A stretch of 64,000 bases of DNA from assembly GCF_014645815.1 (NCBI RefSeq), contig NZ_BMML01000005.1, forward strand, positions 248,001 through 312,000. Direction: 5' to 3'. Position 1 is the first letter of the stretch, and each line of letters starts with the position of its first letter. The DNA comes from Streptomyces fuscichromogenes. Lineage in GTDB: Bacteria; Actinomycetota; Actinomycetes; Streptomycetales; Streptomycetaceae. The notes beneath the pieces were generated by a model. The model was not told the origin of the DNA, ran no database searches, and saw only the letters and a list, made by a program, of their open reading frames with translations. This document shows positions 31,529 through 38,994 of the stretch, one piece after another. The translations under genes were made by a program, and so were the position numbers.

Positions 31529-32230
31529 TCAGCGGTTCTTGTCGTCCCGGGAACGGGATCCGTGCTCCTCCGCCTCCTTGGCCTGGACCTCGGGGTCGAG
31601 GGAGGAGCTGCCGTCCACCGAGCTGAGCCGGGCCGTATCCGAGACCTCGGTGGCGGCCGGCGGCTCGACCAGCCAGTCGGGGTTGGCCTGCTTGTCCCAC
31701 CACTTCCAGGCGGCGAAGGCCGCACCGGCCAGTACGCCGACCACGGCGAACGCCTTGAACGCACGGCCGCACGTCGAACGCCGCTGGTTCCGGCGAGCCA
31801 GCCTCTCGATGTCCTCGGCCGAGACATTGCCGCGCAGCGCGGCCAGCGCGGCGGCACCCCGCGCGGTGGCCTCCTCGCGGACCGGACCGGCCGCCGCCAC
31901 CGCCTGCTCGATCCTCGGACGCGAGTAGTCGGCGGCCTGCCGGGCCGCCTTGCGCGTCAGGTCGGCGGCGTCGTGCGCGGCCTGGTCCACCTTCGGTGGT
32001 ACATGGGTGCGGGCCAGCTCCAGGCGCGGCACGAGTCGGGCGTCGTACTGGACGCGGGCCTGCTCGGCGGCCTGCGACACCACGGGCGCGAGCCGTACGC
32101 GTGCCTCCTGCGCGTAGTACGCGGCACGCTCCTTGGCCGTGTCGGCGTAGGGCGCCACCGCTTCCGCGGCGTGCCGCACGCTGTCCTTCGCCGAACTGGT
32201 CGCGGCGCGCACGCTGTCTTTGCGGGTCAC
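31529..32230 (-). CDS. DUF5324-family protein
   Basis: 233 residues from GTG 32230, with GGAGGAGG upstream. The N-terminal 125 residues are an amphipathic helical region of alternating DSVRHAAEAV, KERAAYYAQEARVRL and AHDAADLTRKAARQAADYSRPR blocks, resembling apolipoprotein- or LEA-like helices. One membrane helix (AFKAFAVVGVLAGAAFAAWKWW) near 155-175 is followed by a charged soluble tail. It is conserved in Streptomyces at this locus as far as I recall; the function is unknown. It is divergent from the cyclophilin gene. Confidence 0.82.
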   Translation of the reverse strand: MTRKDSVRAATSSAKDSVRHAAEAVAPYADTAKERAAYYAQEARVRLAPVVSQAAEQARVQYDARLVPRLELARTHVPPKVDQAAHDAADLTRKAARQAADYSRPRIEQAVAAAGPVREEATARGAAALAALRGNVSAEDIERLARRNQRRSTCGRAFKAFAVVGVLAGAAFAAWKWWDKQANPDWLVEPPAATEVSDTARLSSVDGSSSLDPEVQAKEAEEHGSRSRDDKNR

Positions 32231-32522
32231 GGGTTTCCTCCTCCTCGGTGGCGTACGGTATTTCGACTTTCCACCCTTTTACGGATCATGCCTGTTCGCG
32301 GGCCGGGCGGCGCGCGAGGACGGGCATACGGGTGCAACCAGAGCTAAGAGGGGCTTGTCGACGACAATGCCACGGATCGCCGTCGCGCGCCCCCGCATCG
32401 CAGAAGGGGTTCCGCAAGTGATTGGTGAGGATCCGGGTCCGGAAACTCCGGGCGGGCGTCGGACCTGCCGTACCGTGCGAGGATCGGGGGTACTGAATCC
32501 GAGCACAAACGGAAGGCGGACC

Positions 32523-33056
32523 GTGGCCGAGCACCTCTACGCCACCCTGAAGACCAGCCTCGGCGACATCGAGGTCCGGCTCTTCCCGAACCACGCGCCC
32601 AAGACGGTCAGCAACTTCGTCGAACTGGCGCAGGGTGAGCGTGAGTGGACCCACCCGGACACCGGCACGGTCTCCACGGACCCGCTCTACGACGGCACGG
32701 TCTTCCACCGGGTGATCAGCGGTTTCATGATCCAGGGCGGTGACCCGGTCGGCACCGGCATCGGTGGTCCGGGCTACAAGTTCGAGGACGAGTTCCACCC
32801 CGACCTGCGCTTCGACCGCCCCTACCTGCTCGCCATGGCCAACGCCGGCCCCCGTACCAACGGCTCCCAGTTCTTCATCACGGTCAACCCCGCTCCCCAC
32901 CTCAACCGGAAGCACACCATCTTCGGCGAGGTCGTCGATCCGGCCGGCCAGAAGGTCGTGGACAGCATCGCCGCGGTCCCCGTCAGCGGCCCCAACAAGC
33001 GACCGGTGAACAACGTCGTCATCGAGACCGTCGTGGTCGCCAGGCGCGCCGACTGA
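32523..33056 (+). CDS. Peptidyl-prolyl cis-trans isomerase, cyclophilin type
   Basis: 177 residues from GTG 32523; the open frame upstream lacks homology. It has the cyclophilin core: LKTSLGDIEVRLFPNHAPKTVSNFVELA, VFHRVISGFMIQGGDP (about 60-75, active-site Arg and Phe), NAGPRTNGSQFFITVNPAPHLNRKHTIFGEV (about 110-140). There is no signal peptide, so this is a cytoplasmic proline isomerase and folding helper. It precedes the rhomboid protease gene by 99 bp. Confidence 0.95.
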   Translation: MAEHLYATLKTSLGDIEVRLFPNHAPKTVSNFVELAQGEREWTHPDTGTVSTDPLYDGTVFHRVISGFMIQGGDPVGTGIGGPGYKFEDEFHPDLRFDRPYLLAMANAGPRTNGSQFFITVNPAPHLNRKHTIFGEVVDPAGQKVVDSIAAVPVSGPNKRPVNNVVIETVVVARRAD

Positions 33057-33155
33057 ACGGGTTCGAAAGGGAAGCACCCGAAGGGAACCAAACGCCCCGC
33101 TCGTCCGTAAGGATGGGCGGGGCGGAACACTGCCCAGGACGAGCGAGGGGACCCC

Positions 33156-34055
33156 ATGGAGGACCAGGCGACAGGCAACGCGCGCGACGCCCACAGCCTG
33201 CCCAAGTGCTACCGGCACCCGGACCGGGAGACCGGCGTGCGCTGCACCCGCTGCGAGCGTCCGATCTGCCCCGAGTGCATGGTCAGCGCCTCCGTGGGCT
33301 TCCAGTGCCCCGAGTGTGTCCGCGGCACCACGCCGGGCCAGAGCGGCCCGCCCCTGGCCGCCTCCCGGCCCCGCACCCTCGCCGGCGGCACGGTCACCGC
33401 CGACCCGCGGCTGCTCACCAAGATCCTGATCGGCGTCAACATCGCGGTCTTCCTGGCCCAACTGTCGGTCGGGAACAGCTTCACCAACCACTTCGAGATG
33501 ATCGGCCAAGCGCAGTACTCCCAGTTCAGCCCTCTTGAGGGAGTGGCGCAGGGCCAGTACTACCGCATGCTGACCGCGATGTTCCTGCACGATCCCTCGA
33601 ACTACATGCACATCGTGTTCAACATGCTGAGCCTGTGGTGGATCGGCGGCCCCCTGGAAGCCGCCCTCGGCCGTGCCCGCTACCTGACGCTCTACTTCGT
33701 CTCCGGGCTGGCCGGCAGCGCCCTCACCTATCTGCTCGCCGCCCAGAACCAGCCCTCGCTGGGCGCCTCCGGCGCGATCTTCGGGCTCTTCGGTGCGACC
33801 GCGGTGCTCATCCGCCGGCTCAACTACGACATGCGGCCGATCATCGCCCTGCTGGTGATCAACCTCATCTTCACCTTCAGCGGCGGCATCGCCTGGCAGG
33901 CCCACATCGGCGGTCTGGTCGCCGGTGTCGTCACCGGCTACGCGATGGTGCACGCCCCCCGCGAGCGGCGGAACCTGGTCCAGTACGGCACGTGTGCGCT
34001 GGTGCTGGTCCTGGCCGTGGTAATCACGGTCGTCCGCACCGCCCAGCTCACCTGA
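33156..34055 (+). CDS. Rhomboid intramembrane serine protease with zinc-finger N-terminus
   Basis: 299 residues from ATG 33156. The N-terminus (about 15-58) has a B-box-like zinc finger: C-Y-R-H, C-x2-C, C-x2-C and C-x2-C pairs (CTRCERPICPEC, QCPECV). Six or seven membrane helices follow from about 88. The catalytic serine is in GASGAIFGLFGA (about 203-208) and the catalytic histidine in AWQAHIGGLVAG (about 250). HIVFNMLSLWWIGGPLE contains the conserved HxxxN oxyanion helix. It cleaves membrane-spanning substrates; the substrates are unknown. Confidence 0.93.
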   Translation: MEDQATGNARDAHSLPKCYRHPDRETGVRCTRCERPICPECMVSASVGFQCPECVRGTTPGQSGPPLAASRPRTLAGGTVTADPRLLTKILIGVNIAVFLAQLSVGNSFTNHFEMIGQAQYSQFSPLEGVAQGQYYRMLTAMFLHDPSNYMHIVFNMLSLWWIGGPLEAALGRARYLTLYFVSGLAGSALTYLLAAQNQPSLGASGAIFGLFGATAVLIRRLNYDMRPIIALLVINLIFTFSGGIAWQAHIGGLVAGVVTGYAMVHAPRERRNLVQYGTCALVLVLAVVITVVRTAQLT

Positions 34056-34093
34056 GCCCGATCACGGCGGCTCACCGCACTGATACCGAACCG

Positions 34094-34305
34094 TTGTCCA
34101 CAGTCGGTGGCCGATCTTGTGCACAACGTGCCCGCACACCTGCGCCCCCTCCGACTCACCTGCTTATCCGCAGGTCAGGGAGGGGGCGAGTGGTTTTGTG
34201 GCAGGTGTTGTGCTAGTCGTACCGGCGTCAACACCCAACGGGTTATCCACAGATCGTCGTCTTTTCCCCAGGAGGGTGTGGACAGCAGGTCAGGCCTGTG
34301 GATAA
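34094..34305. other. Cluster of six DnaA boxes outside oriC
   Basis: TTGTCCACA (34094-34102), the TTGTGCACAA palindrome (34117-34126), TTATCCGCA (34164-34172), TTATCCACA (34243-34251), TGTGGACAG (34277-34285) and TGTGGATAA (34297-34305) lie within 212 bp between the rhomboid gene and crgA. Three are perfect matches to the TT(G/A)TCCACA consensus. Possible initiator-titrating or crgA-regulating locus, about 29 kb from oriC. Confidence 0.7.
34143..34188 (+). terminator. Stem-loop downstream of the rhomboid gene
   Basis: The outer arms CGCCCCCT/AGGGGGCG and inner arms ACCTGC/GCAGGT with loop TTATCC form a bipartite hairpin about 90 bp past the stop. The loop and arm include one of the clustered DnaA-like boxes. 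Confidence 0.55.
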
Positions 34306-34341
34306 CTCAGCGAACAGCCCTGGGCAGAGCTGTCGGCCGGG

Positions 34342-34596
34342 TTACTTCCACTGTGTGGAGACGCCGAATCCGGCCGCGATGAAGCCGAAGCCCACGACGA
34401 TGTTCCAGTTGTCGAGGCTGTCGATCGGCAGCGAACCGTCGGTCACATAGAAGACGACGATCCAGGCCAGCCCGATGAGGAACATGGCCAGCATCACCGG
34501 CGCGACCCAGCCGCGACTGTTCAGCTTGATGGCGGTCGCCTGCTTCGCCGGGGGCGGCGTGTAGTCGGCCTTCTTGCGGATACGTGACTTCGGCAC
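34342..34596 (-). CDS. crgA: Cell division protein CrgA
   Basis: 84 residues from GTG 34596, with AGGAGAGACC upstream. The sequence starts [16 protein letters not shown], then has two membrane helices ([22 protein letters not shown] and [17 protein letters not shown]), the whole CrgA architecture. CrgA inhibits or coordinates FtsZ-ring assembly in Streptomyces aerial hyphae and recruits septal proteins in mycobacteria. It is divergent from the DUF881 gene. The DnaA-box cluster lies just past its 3' end. Confidence 0.96.
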   Translation of the reverse strand: MPKSRIRKKADYTPPPAKQATAIKLNSRGWVAPVMLAMFLIGLAWIVVFYVTDGSLPIDSLDNWNIVVGFGFIAAGFGVSTQWK

Positions 34597-34748
34597 GAGG
34601 GTCTCTCCTGTCGATGCGCTGCGTGGCCGCGCAGGTAACTGGGTCGGGCTCGGGGCAGCGTACAAGGGGACAGTAAGGGCACACTGAGCGCTCCCCCGGG
34701 CGTCCGTTAGCGTAGTGCTTCCGCGGCGCCGAAGGAGATAAGGGTACG

Positions 34749-35537
34749 TTGAGCAATTCTGCCGACTCCCAGGGGACCGGATCAACGGGTGCCGGGCCAA
34801 CCCGTAAGAACGGGTTCCGTCCGGTGCGGATTCTCACCGTGGGCGTCTTCGCCCTCGCCGGTCTGCTCTTCTTCACCAGCTTCAACACGGCCAAGGGCAC
34901 CGACATCCGCTCGGACGACAACCTGCTGAAGCTCTCCGACCTGATCCAGGAGCACAGCCGCAAGAACAAGGAGCTGGACGAGTCCAACGCGAGCAGCCGC
35001 GACCAGAACGAGAAGCTCGCCAAGCGCGACGACGGCTCCACCAAGGCCCAGGACGACCAGCTCAGCGGCCTGGAGAAGGACGCGGGCACCCAGAAGCTCA
35101 CCGGCAGGGCGATCACCGTCACGCTCAACGACGCGCCGCCGAACGCCACCGCCAAGCTTCCCGGCTACCCCGAGCCGCAGCCCGACTACCTGGTCATCCA
35201 CCAGCAGGACCTCCAGGCCGTGGTGAACGCCCTCTGGCAGGGCGGCGCCACCGGCATCAAGGTCATGGACCAGCGGCTGATCTCCACCAGCGCCGTGCGC
35301 TGCGTCGGCAACACCCTGATCCTCCAGGGCCGGGTCTACTCACCGCCGTACAAGATCCAGGCGGTCGGGGATCCGGCGAAGATGCAGAAGGCGCTCGCGG
35401 ACTCCGAGGCGATCCAGAACTACATGGTGTACGTCAACGTGTACGGCCTCGGGTGGAAAGTCACCGAGGACGGCACGGTGACTCTTCCGGGCTACTCGGG
35501 CACAGTGGATCTGCACTACGCGAAGCCCGTGGGGTAA
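34749..35537 (+). CDS. DUF881 membrane-anchored protein
   Basis: 262 residues from a TTG start (34749), preceded by AAGGAGAT at a slightly long spacing. A cytoplasmic N-terminus (27 residues) and one membrane helix ([18 protein letters not shown]) lead to an extracellular coiled coil (about 55-110) and the DUF881 domain (about 115-260, [58 protein letters not shown]). The family sits beside crgA and other division genes in Actinobacteria and resembles DivIC-like bitopic proteins in layout. Function unknown; a role in envelope or division is inferred from context. Confidence 0.88.
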   Translation: MSNSADSQGTGSTGAGPTRKNGFRPVRILTVGVFALAGLLFFTSFNTAKGTDIRSDDNLLKLSDLIQEHSRKNKELDESNASSRDQNEKLAKRDDGSTKAQDDQLSGLEKDAGTQKLTGRAITVTLNDAPPNATAKLPGYPEPQPDYLVIHQQDLQAVVNALWQGGATGIKVMDQRLISTSAVRCVGNTLILQGRVYSPPYKIQAVGDPAKMQKALADSEAIQNYMVYVNVYGLGWKVTEDGTVTLPGYSGTVDLHYAKPVG

Positions 35538-35564
35538 GCAGCTCGTCACTTTCTGGAGCCGCCG

Positions 35565-36257
35565 GTGCGCGTGATCGTCAGAACCGTCAGCGAGCTCTGC
35601 ATCACCGTCGGCACGCTCATCGTGCTCTTCGTCGTGTACGTGCTGTTCTGGACCGGAGTGAAGGCCGACAGCGTGATGCACGACCAGATCGACCAGTTAC
35701 AGCGGCAGTGGTCGGCCGGTGCCACGGTGCATCCGACGGCCGGGGCGTCCGCGGCCGCCGCCGCACCCGCCAAGCCCGCCGCGTACCACTACGGCAAGCC
35801 CTTCGCGATCATGTACATCCCCCGGCTCGGTTTCACGTGGAACAAGCCGGTCCTGGAGGGCACCGGCACCGATGTGCTGAAGAAGGGCCTCGCCCACTAC
35901 GCCCGGACCGCCGGGCTGGGCCAGGTGGGCAACTTCGCGGTCGCCGGCCACCGGCGCACCTACGGCGACCCGTTCCTCGACTTCCCGAAGCTGCGCAAGG
36001 GCGACGCGATCGTGCTGACGGACGGGACCACCTGGTTCACGTATCGGATCGACAAAGGCCCATACAAAACAGTTCCGACGGACGTTGAAGTGATCGACCC
36101 TGTGCCACGTAAGTCGGGGTACACGCGTCCGGGGCGCTATCTCACGCTGACCACGTGCGATCCGGAATGGGGGCACAGCCATCGGCTGATCGTCTGGGCC
36201 CACTTGGACTCCACACAGCCTGTGGAGGCAGGCAGACCAAAGGCGCTGCGCCGTTAG
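35565..36257 (+). CDS. Class E sortase (first of three)
   Basis: 230 residues from GTG 35565. An N-terminal membrane helix (ELCITVGTLIVLFVVYVLFWTGV) and a short Ala-rich linker precede the sortase barrel. The catalytic triad is visible: His in VAGHRRTYGDPF (about 128), Cys in RYLTLTTCDPEWG (about 197) and Arg in SHRLIVWAHL (about 206). The nucleotide run coding LGFTWNK is a one-mismatch parS (35830-35843). Class E sortases anchor LAxTG proteins to peptidoglycan in high-GC Gram-positives. It is more divergent than the two after pabA. Confidence 0.93.
   Translation: MRVIVRTVSELCITVGTLIVLFVVYVLFWTGVKADSVMHDQIDQLQRQWSAGATVHPTAGASAAAAAPAKPAAYHYGKPFAIMYIPRLGFTWNKPVLEGTGTDVLKKGLAHYARTAGLGQVGNFAVAGHRRTYGDPFLDFPKLRKGDAIVLTDGTTWFTYRIDKGPYKTVPTDVEVIDPVPRKSGYTRPGRYLTLTTCDPEWGHSHRLIVWAHLDSTQPVEAGRPKALRR
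35830..35843. other. Near-consensus parS (13 of 14)
   Basis: GTTTCACGTGGAAC, differing by one base from GTTTCACGTGAAAC, inside the first sortase gene. ParB may bind it weakly, or it may be a chance match. Confidence 0.4.
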
Positions 36258-36309
36258 TCTGGTGCAGTACGGCGGGATTCTGGTGCCGTGGTGGAACGGA
36301 AGGGACGGC

Positions 36310-36471
36310 ATGTACGGCTGGATCTGGCGGCATCTGCCGGGGAACGCATGGGTGAGGGCGCTGATCTCGCTCGTGCTCGTCCTGGCCGTGGTCTACATCC
36401 TCTTCCAGTACGTCTTCCCCTGGGCCGAACCACTGCTGCCCTTCAACGATGTGACGGTGGACAACCAGTGA
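36310..36471 (+). CDS. Small single-pass membrane protein
   Basis: 53 residues from ATG 36310, with GGAAGGGAC directly upstream. It reads MYGWIWRHLPGNAWVRAL, then a membrane helix (ISLVLVLAVVYILFQYVFPW), ending LLPFNDVTVDNQ. No family I can name with certainty; proteins of this length with this sequence are conserved before pabA in Streptomyces as far as I recall. Its stop overlaps the pabA start (GTGA, 36468-36471), so it is cotranslated with pabA and the sortases. Confidence 0.85.
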   Translation: MYGWIWRHLPGNAWVRALISLVLVLAVVYILFQYVFPWAEPLLPFNDVTVDNQ

Positions 36472-37106
36472 GCGCGCGGATTCTCGTCGTCGACAACTAC
36501 GACAGCTTCGTCTTCAACCTGGTCCAGTACCTGTACCAGCTGGGTGCCGAGTGCGAGGTGCTGCGCAACGACGAGGTGTCGACGGCGCATGCCCAGGACG
36601 GCTTCGACGGCGTGCTGCTGTCGCCGGGCCCGGGTACGCCGGAAGAGGCCGGCGTCTGTGTGGACATGGTCCGGCACTGCGCCGCGACCGGTGTCCCGGT
36701 CTTCGGCGTCTGCCTCGGCATGCAGTCGATGCAGGTGGCGTACGGCGGTGTGGTGGACCGGGCGCCGGAGCTGCTGCACGGCAAGACCTCGCTGGTGGAG
36801 CACGAGGGCAAGGGGGTCTTCGCGGGCCTGCCGACGCCCTTCACCGCGACCCGCTACCACTCGCTCGCCGCCGAGCCGGCGACGGTCCCGGCCGAGCTGG
36901 AGGTGACCGCCCGCACCCACGACGGGATCATCATGGGCCTCAGGCACCGTGAACTGCTGGTCGAGGGCGTGCAGTTCCACCCCGAGTCGGTGCTGACCGA
37001 GCACGGGCACCGGATGCTGGCGAACTGGCTGGTGGAGTGCGGTGACCAGGGGGCCGTGGCGAGGTCGGTGGGGCTCGCCCCGGTGGTGGGCAGGGCCACG
37101 GCGTGA
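36468..37106 (+). CDS. pabA: Aminodeoxychorismate/anthranilate synthase glutamine amidotransferase
   Basis: 212 residues from GTG 36468. A class I glutamine amidotransferase: ILVVDNYDSFVFNLVQYL at the N-terminus, LLSPGPGTPEEAG oxyanion loop (about 48-60), nucleophile Cys in FGVCLGMQSM (about 82), and the His-Glu pair in VQFHPESVLTEHG (about 170). It releases ammonia for PabB or TrpE in p-aminobenzoate/folate or tryptophan synthesis; PabA is preferred from the TrpG/PabA family and lack of trp genes nearby. It lies between sortase genes, coupled on both sides by 4-bp overlaps. Confidence 0.93.
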   Translation: MSARILVVDNYDSFVFNLVQYLYQLGAECEVLRNDEVSTAHAQDGFDGVLLSPGPGTPEEAGVCVDMVRHCAATGVPVFGVCLGMQSMQVAYGGVVDRAPELLHGKTSLVEHEGKGVFAGLPTPFTATRYHSLAAEPATVPAELEVTARTHDGIIMGLRHRELLVEGVQFHPESVLTEHGHRMLANWLVECGDQGAVARSVGLAPVVGRATA

Positions 37107-38158
37107 CCGCGCTGCGCCCCGAGCGCGAGACCGGTGCCTCGTACGGGGAACAGCCGTACGGGGCGTCGGGTGCGCTCGGGGAGACGGCGTACCTCCAGCC
37201 GCTCCCGCCGATCGACGAGGAGACCGTCGCGCTGCGGATCCCCGATCCGCCGCCCATATCGGCCTCTGCGGGCACAGCAGCCCCATTCGGCACCGGAACC
37301 TCATCAGGCGGCCGAGCGGCCCGCAGAAAGGCCGCCAAGCGGCGTGGCGGGCGGCACGGCGGCCCGGCGGAGTCGGCATCTCAGGAGACGGCGCAGGAGT
37401 CGGACGGGACGGCGCGGCAGCAGAGCGCCGCGCAGGGCCGGCCGCTCTCCCGGGTCGAGGCCCGGCGGCGGGAGCGGCTGCGCAAGCCCAGCCCGGCCGT
37501 CATGGCGAGCCGGGCCATAGGCGAGGTGTTCATCACCACCGGCGTGCTGATGCTGCTGTTCGTCACCTACCAGCTCTGGTGGACGAACGTCCGCGCCCAC
37601 GCGCAGGCCGGCCAGGAGGCCAGCAGCCTCCAGCAGGACTGGGCGAGCGGCAAGCGCGCGCCCGGTGTCTTCGCGCCGGGCCAGGGCTTCGCCATCCTGC
37701 ACATCCCCAAGCTGGACGTGGTGGCGCCGATCGCCGAGGGCGTCAGCAACAAGAAGGTCCTCGACAAGGGCATGGTCGGGCACTACGGCGAGGGCGCGCT
37801 GAAGACCGCGATGCCGCAGGACAAGACCGGCAACTTCGGTCTGGCCGCGCACCGCAACACGCACGGCGAGCCGTTCCGGTACATCAACAAGCTGGTGGCC
37901 GGCGACTCGGTGGTGGTCGAGACGCAGGACGAGTACTTCGTGTACAAGGTGACCTCGATGCTGCCGGTGACGGCGCCGAGCAACGTGAGCGTGCTGGATC
38001 CGATCCCGAAGGGTTCGGGTTTCACCAAGCCGGGCCGGTACATCACACTCACCACCTGCACACCGGAGTTCACCAGCAAGTACCGGTTGATCGTGTGGGG
38101 CAAGATGGTCGAGGAACGCCCGCGCAGCAAGGGCAAGCCGGACGCGCTCGTCGAGTAA
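37103..38158 (+). CDS. Class E sortase (second; SrtE1-like)
   Basis: 351 residues from GTG 37103, overlapping the pabA stop by 4 bp. The first 130 residues are a cytoplasmic Ala/Arg/Gly-rich region ending in a very basic stretch (KAAKRRGGRHGG, EARRRERLRK). One membrane helix (GEVFITTGVLMLLFVTYQLWW) precedes the barrel. Catalytic residues: His in GLAAHRNTHGEP (about 249), Cys in YITLTTCTPEFTS (about 319) and Arg in KYRLIVWG (about 329). By position it matches S. coelicolor SrtE1, which attaches long chaplins with LAxTG signals for aerial hypha formation. Confidence 0.93.
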   Translation: MTALRPERETGASYGEQPYGASGALGETAYLQPLPPIDEETVALRIPDPPPISASAGTAAPFGTGTSSGGRAARRKAAKRRGGRHGGPAESASQETAQESDGTARQQSAAQGRPLSRVEARRRERLRKPSPAVMASRAIGEVFITTGVLMLLFVTYQLWWTNVRAHAQAGQEASSLQQDWASGKRAPGVFAPGQGFAILHIPKLDVVAPIAEGVSNKKVLDKGMVGHYGEGALKTAMPQDKTGNFGLAAHRNTHGEPFRYINKLVAGDSVVVETQDEYFVYKVTSMLPVTAPSNVSVLDPIPKGSGFTKPGRYITLTTCTPEFTSKYRLIVWGKMVEERPRSKGKPDALVE

Positions 38159-38177
38159 GGGCAGAGGCAGAGGAACA

Positions 38178-38930
38178 GTGGCAGCGACCGCCGACGACAC
38201 CGAAGAGCAGACCGACGCGCCGGGTTCGGCGCCCGTGCCGGGGCGGCGGCCGATGGGCCGGATCGCGACGGCGGTCAGTGTCTTCGGGGAACTTCTCATC
38301 ACGGCGGGCCTGGTACTCGGCCTGTTCGTCGTCTACTCCCTGTGGTGGACGAACGTCATAGCGGACCGCAAGGCGGACCGGGAGGGCGACAAGGTCCGGG
38401 ACACCTGGGCCCAGCCGGACACCGGTCCGGGCGCCCTGGACACGAAGAACGGCATCGGCTTCCTGCACGTGCCGTCGATGAAGAACGGCGAGGTCCTGGT
38501 CGAGAAGGGCACCTCGACGGACGTCCTGAACAACGGAGTGGCCGGCTACTACACGGACCCGGTCAAGGCGACGCTCCCCACCACCGGAAAGACCGGCAAC
38601 TTCGCGGTCGCCGCCCACCGCGACGGCCACGGCGCGAAGTTCCACAACATCGACAAGGTGAAGGTCGGCGACCCGGTCGTCTTCGAGACCCGTGACGACT
38701 GGTACGTCTACAAGGTCTACGACATCCTCCCGGAGACCTCGAAGTACAACGTCAAGGTCCTCTCCCAGATCCCCAAGGAGTCCGGCAGGAACAAGCCGGG
38801 CCACTACGTCACCCTGACGACCTGCACCCCGGTGTACACGAGCCGTTACCGCTACGTGGTCTGGGGCGAACTGGTCCGCGTACAGAAGGTCGACAGCAGG
38901 CGGACCCTGCCGAAGGAACTGCGCGACTGA
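38178..38930 (+). CDS. Class E sortase (third; SrtE2-like)
   Basis: 250 residues from GTG 38178, with GAGGAAC upstream. A 30-residue cytoplasmic N-terminus, one membrane helix (ATAVSVFGELLITAGLVLGLFVVYSLWW) and the sortase barrel. Catalytic residues: His in VAAHRDGHGAKF (about 147), Cys in YVTLTTCTPVYTS (about 216) and Arg in SRYRYVVWG (about 226). By position it corresponds to S. coelicolor SrtE2, partly redundant with SrtE1. It follows the second sortase by 19 bp and ends at a bidirectional terminator facing pknB. Confidence 0.93.
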   Translation: MAATADDTEEQTDAPGSAPVPGRRPMGRIATAVSVFGELLITAGLVLGLFVVYSLWWTNVIADRKADREGDKVRDTWAQPDTGPGALDTKNGIGFLHVPSMKNGEVLVEKGTSTDVLNNGVAGYYTDPVKATLPTTGKTGNFAVAAHRDGHGAKFHNIDKVKVGDPVVFETRDDWYVYKVYDILPETSKYNVKVLSQIPKESGRNKPGHYVTLTTCTPVYTSRYRYVVWGELVRVQKVDSRRTLPKELRD

Positions 38931-38938
38931 GCGCCGAA

Positions 38939-38981
38939 ACGGATGGGCCCCTGCCGGTGATCCCGGCAGGGGCCCATCCGT
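38939..38981. terminator. Bidirectional terminator between sortase and pknB
   Basis: A near-perfect 43-bp inverted repeat: ACGGATGGGCCCCTGCCGG, a 4- to 5-base loop, and CCGGCAGGGGCCCATCCGT. It lies between two convergent genes 64 bp apart. Confidence 0.9.
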
Positions 38982-38994
38982 CGTCACAGGGGAA

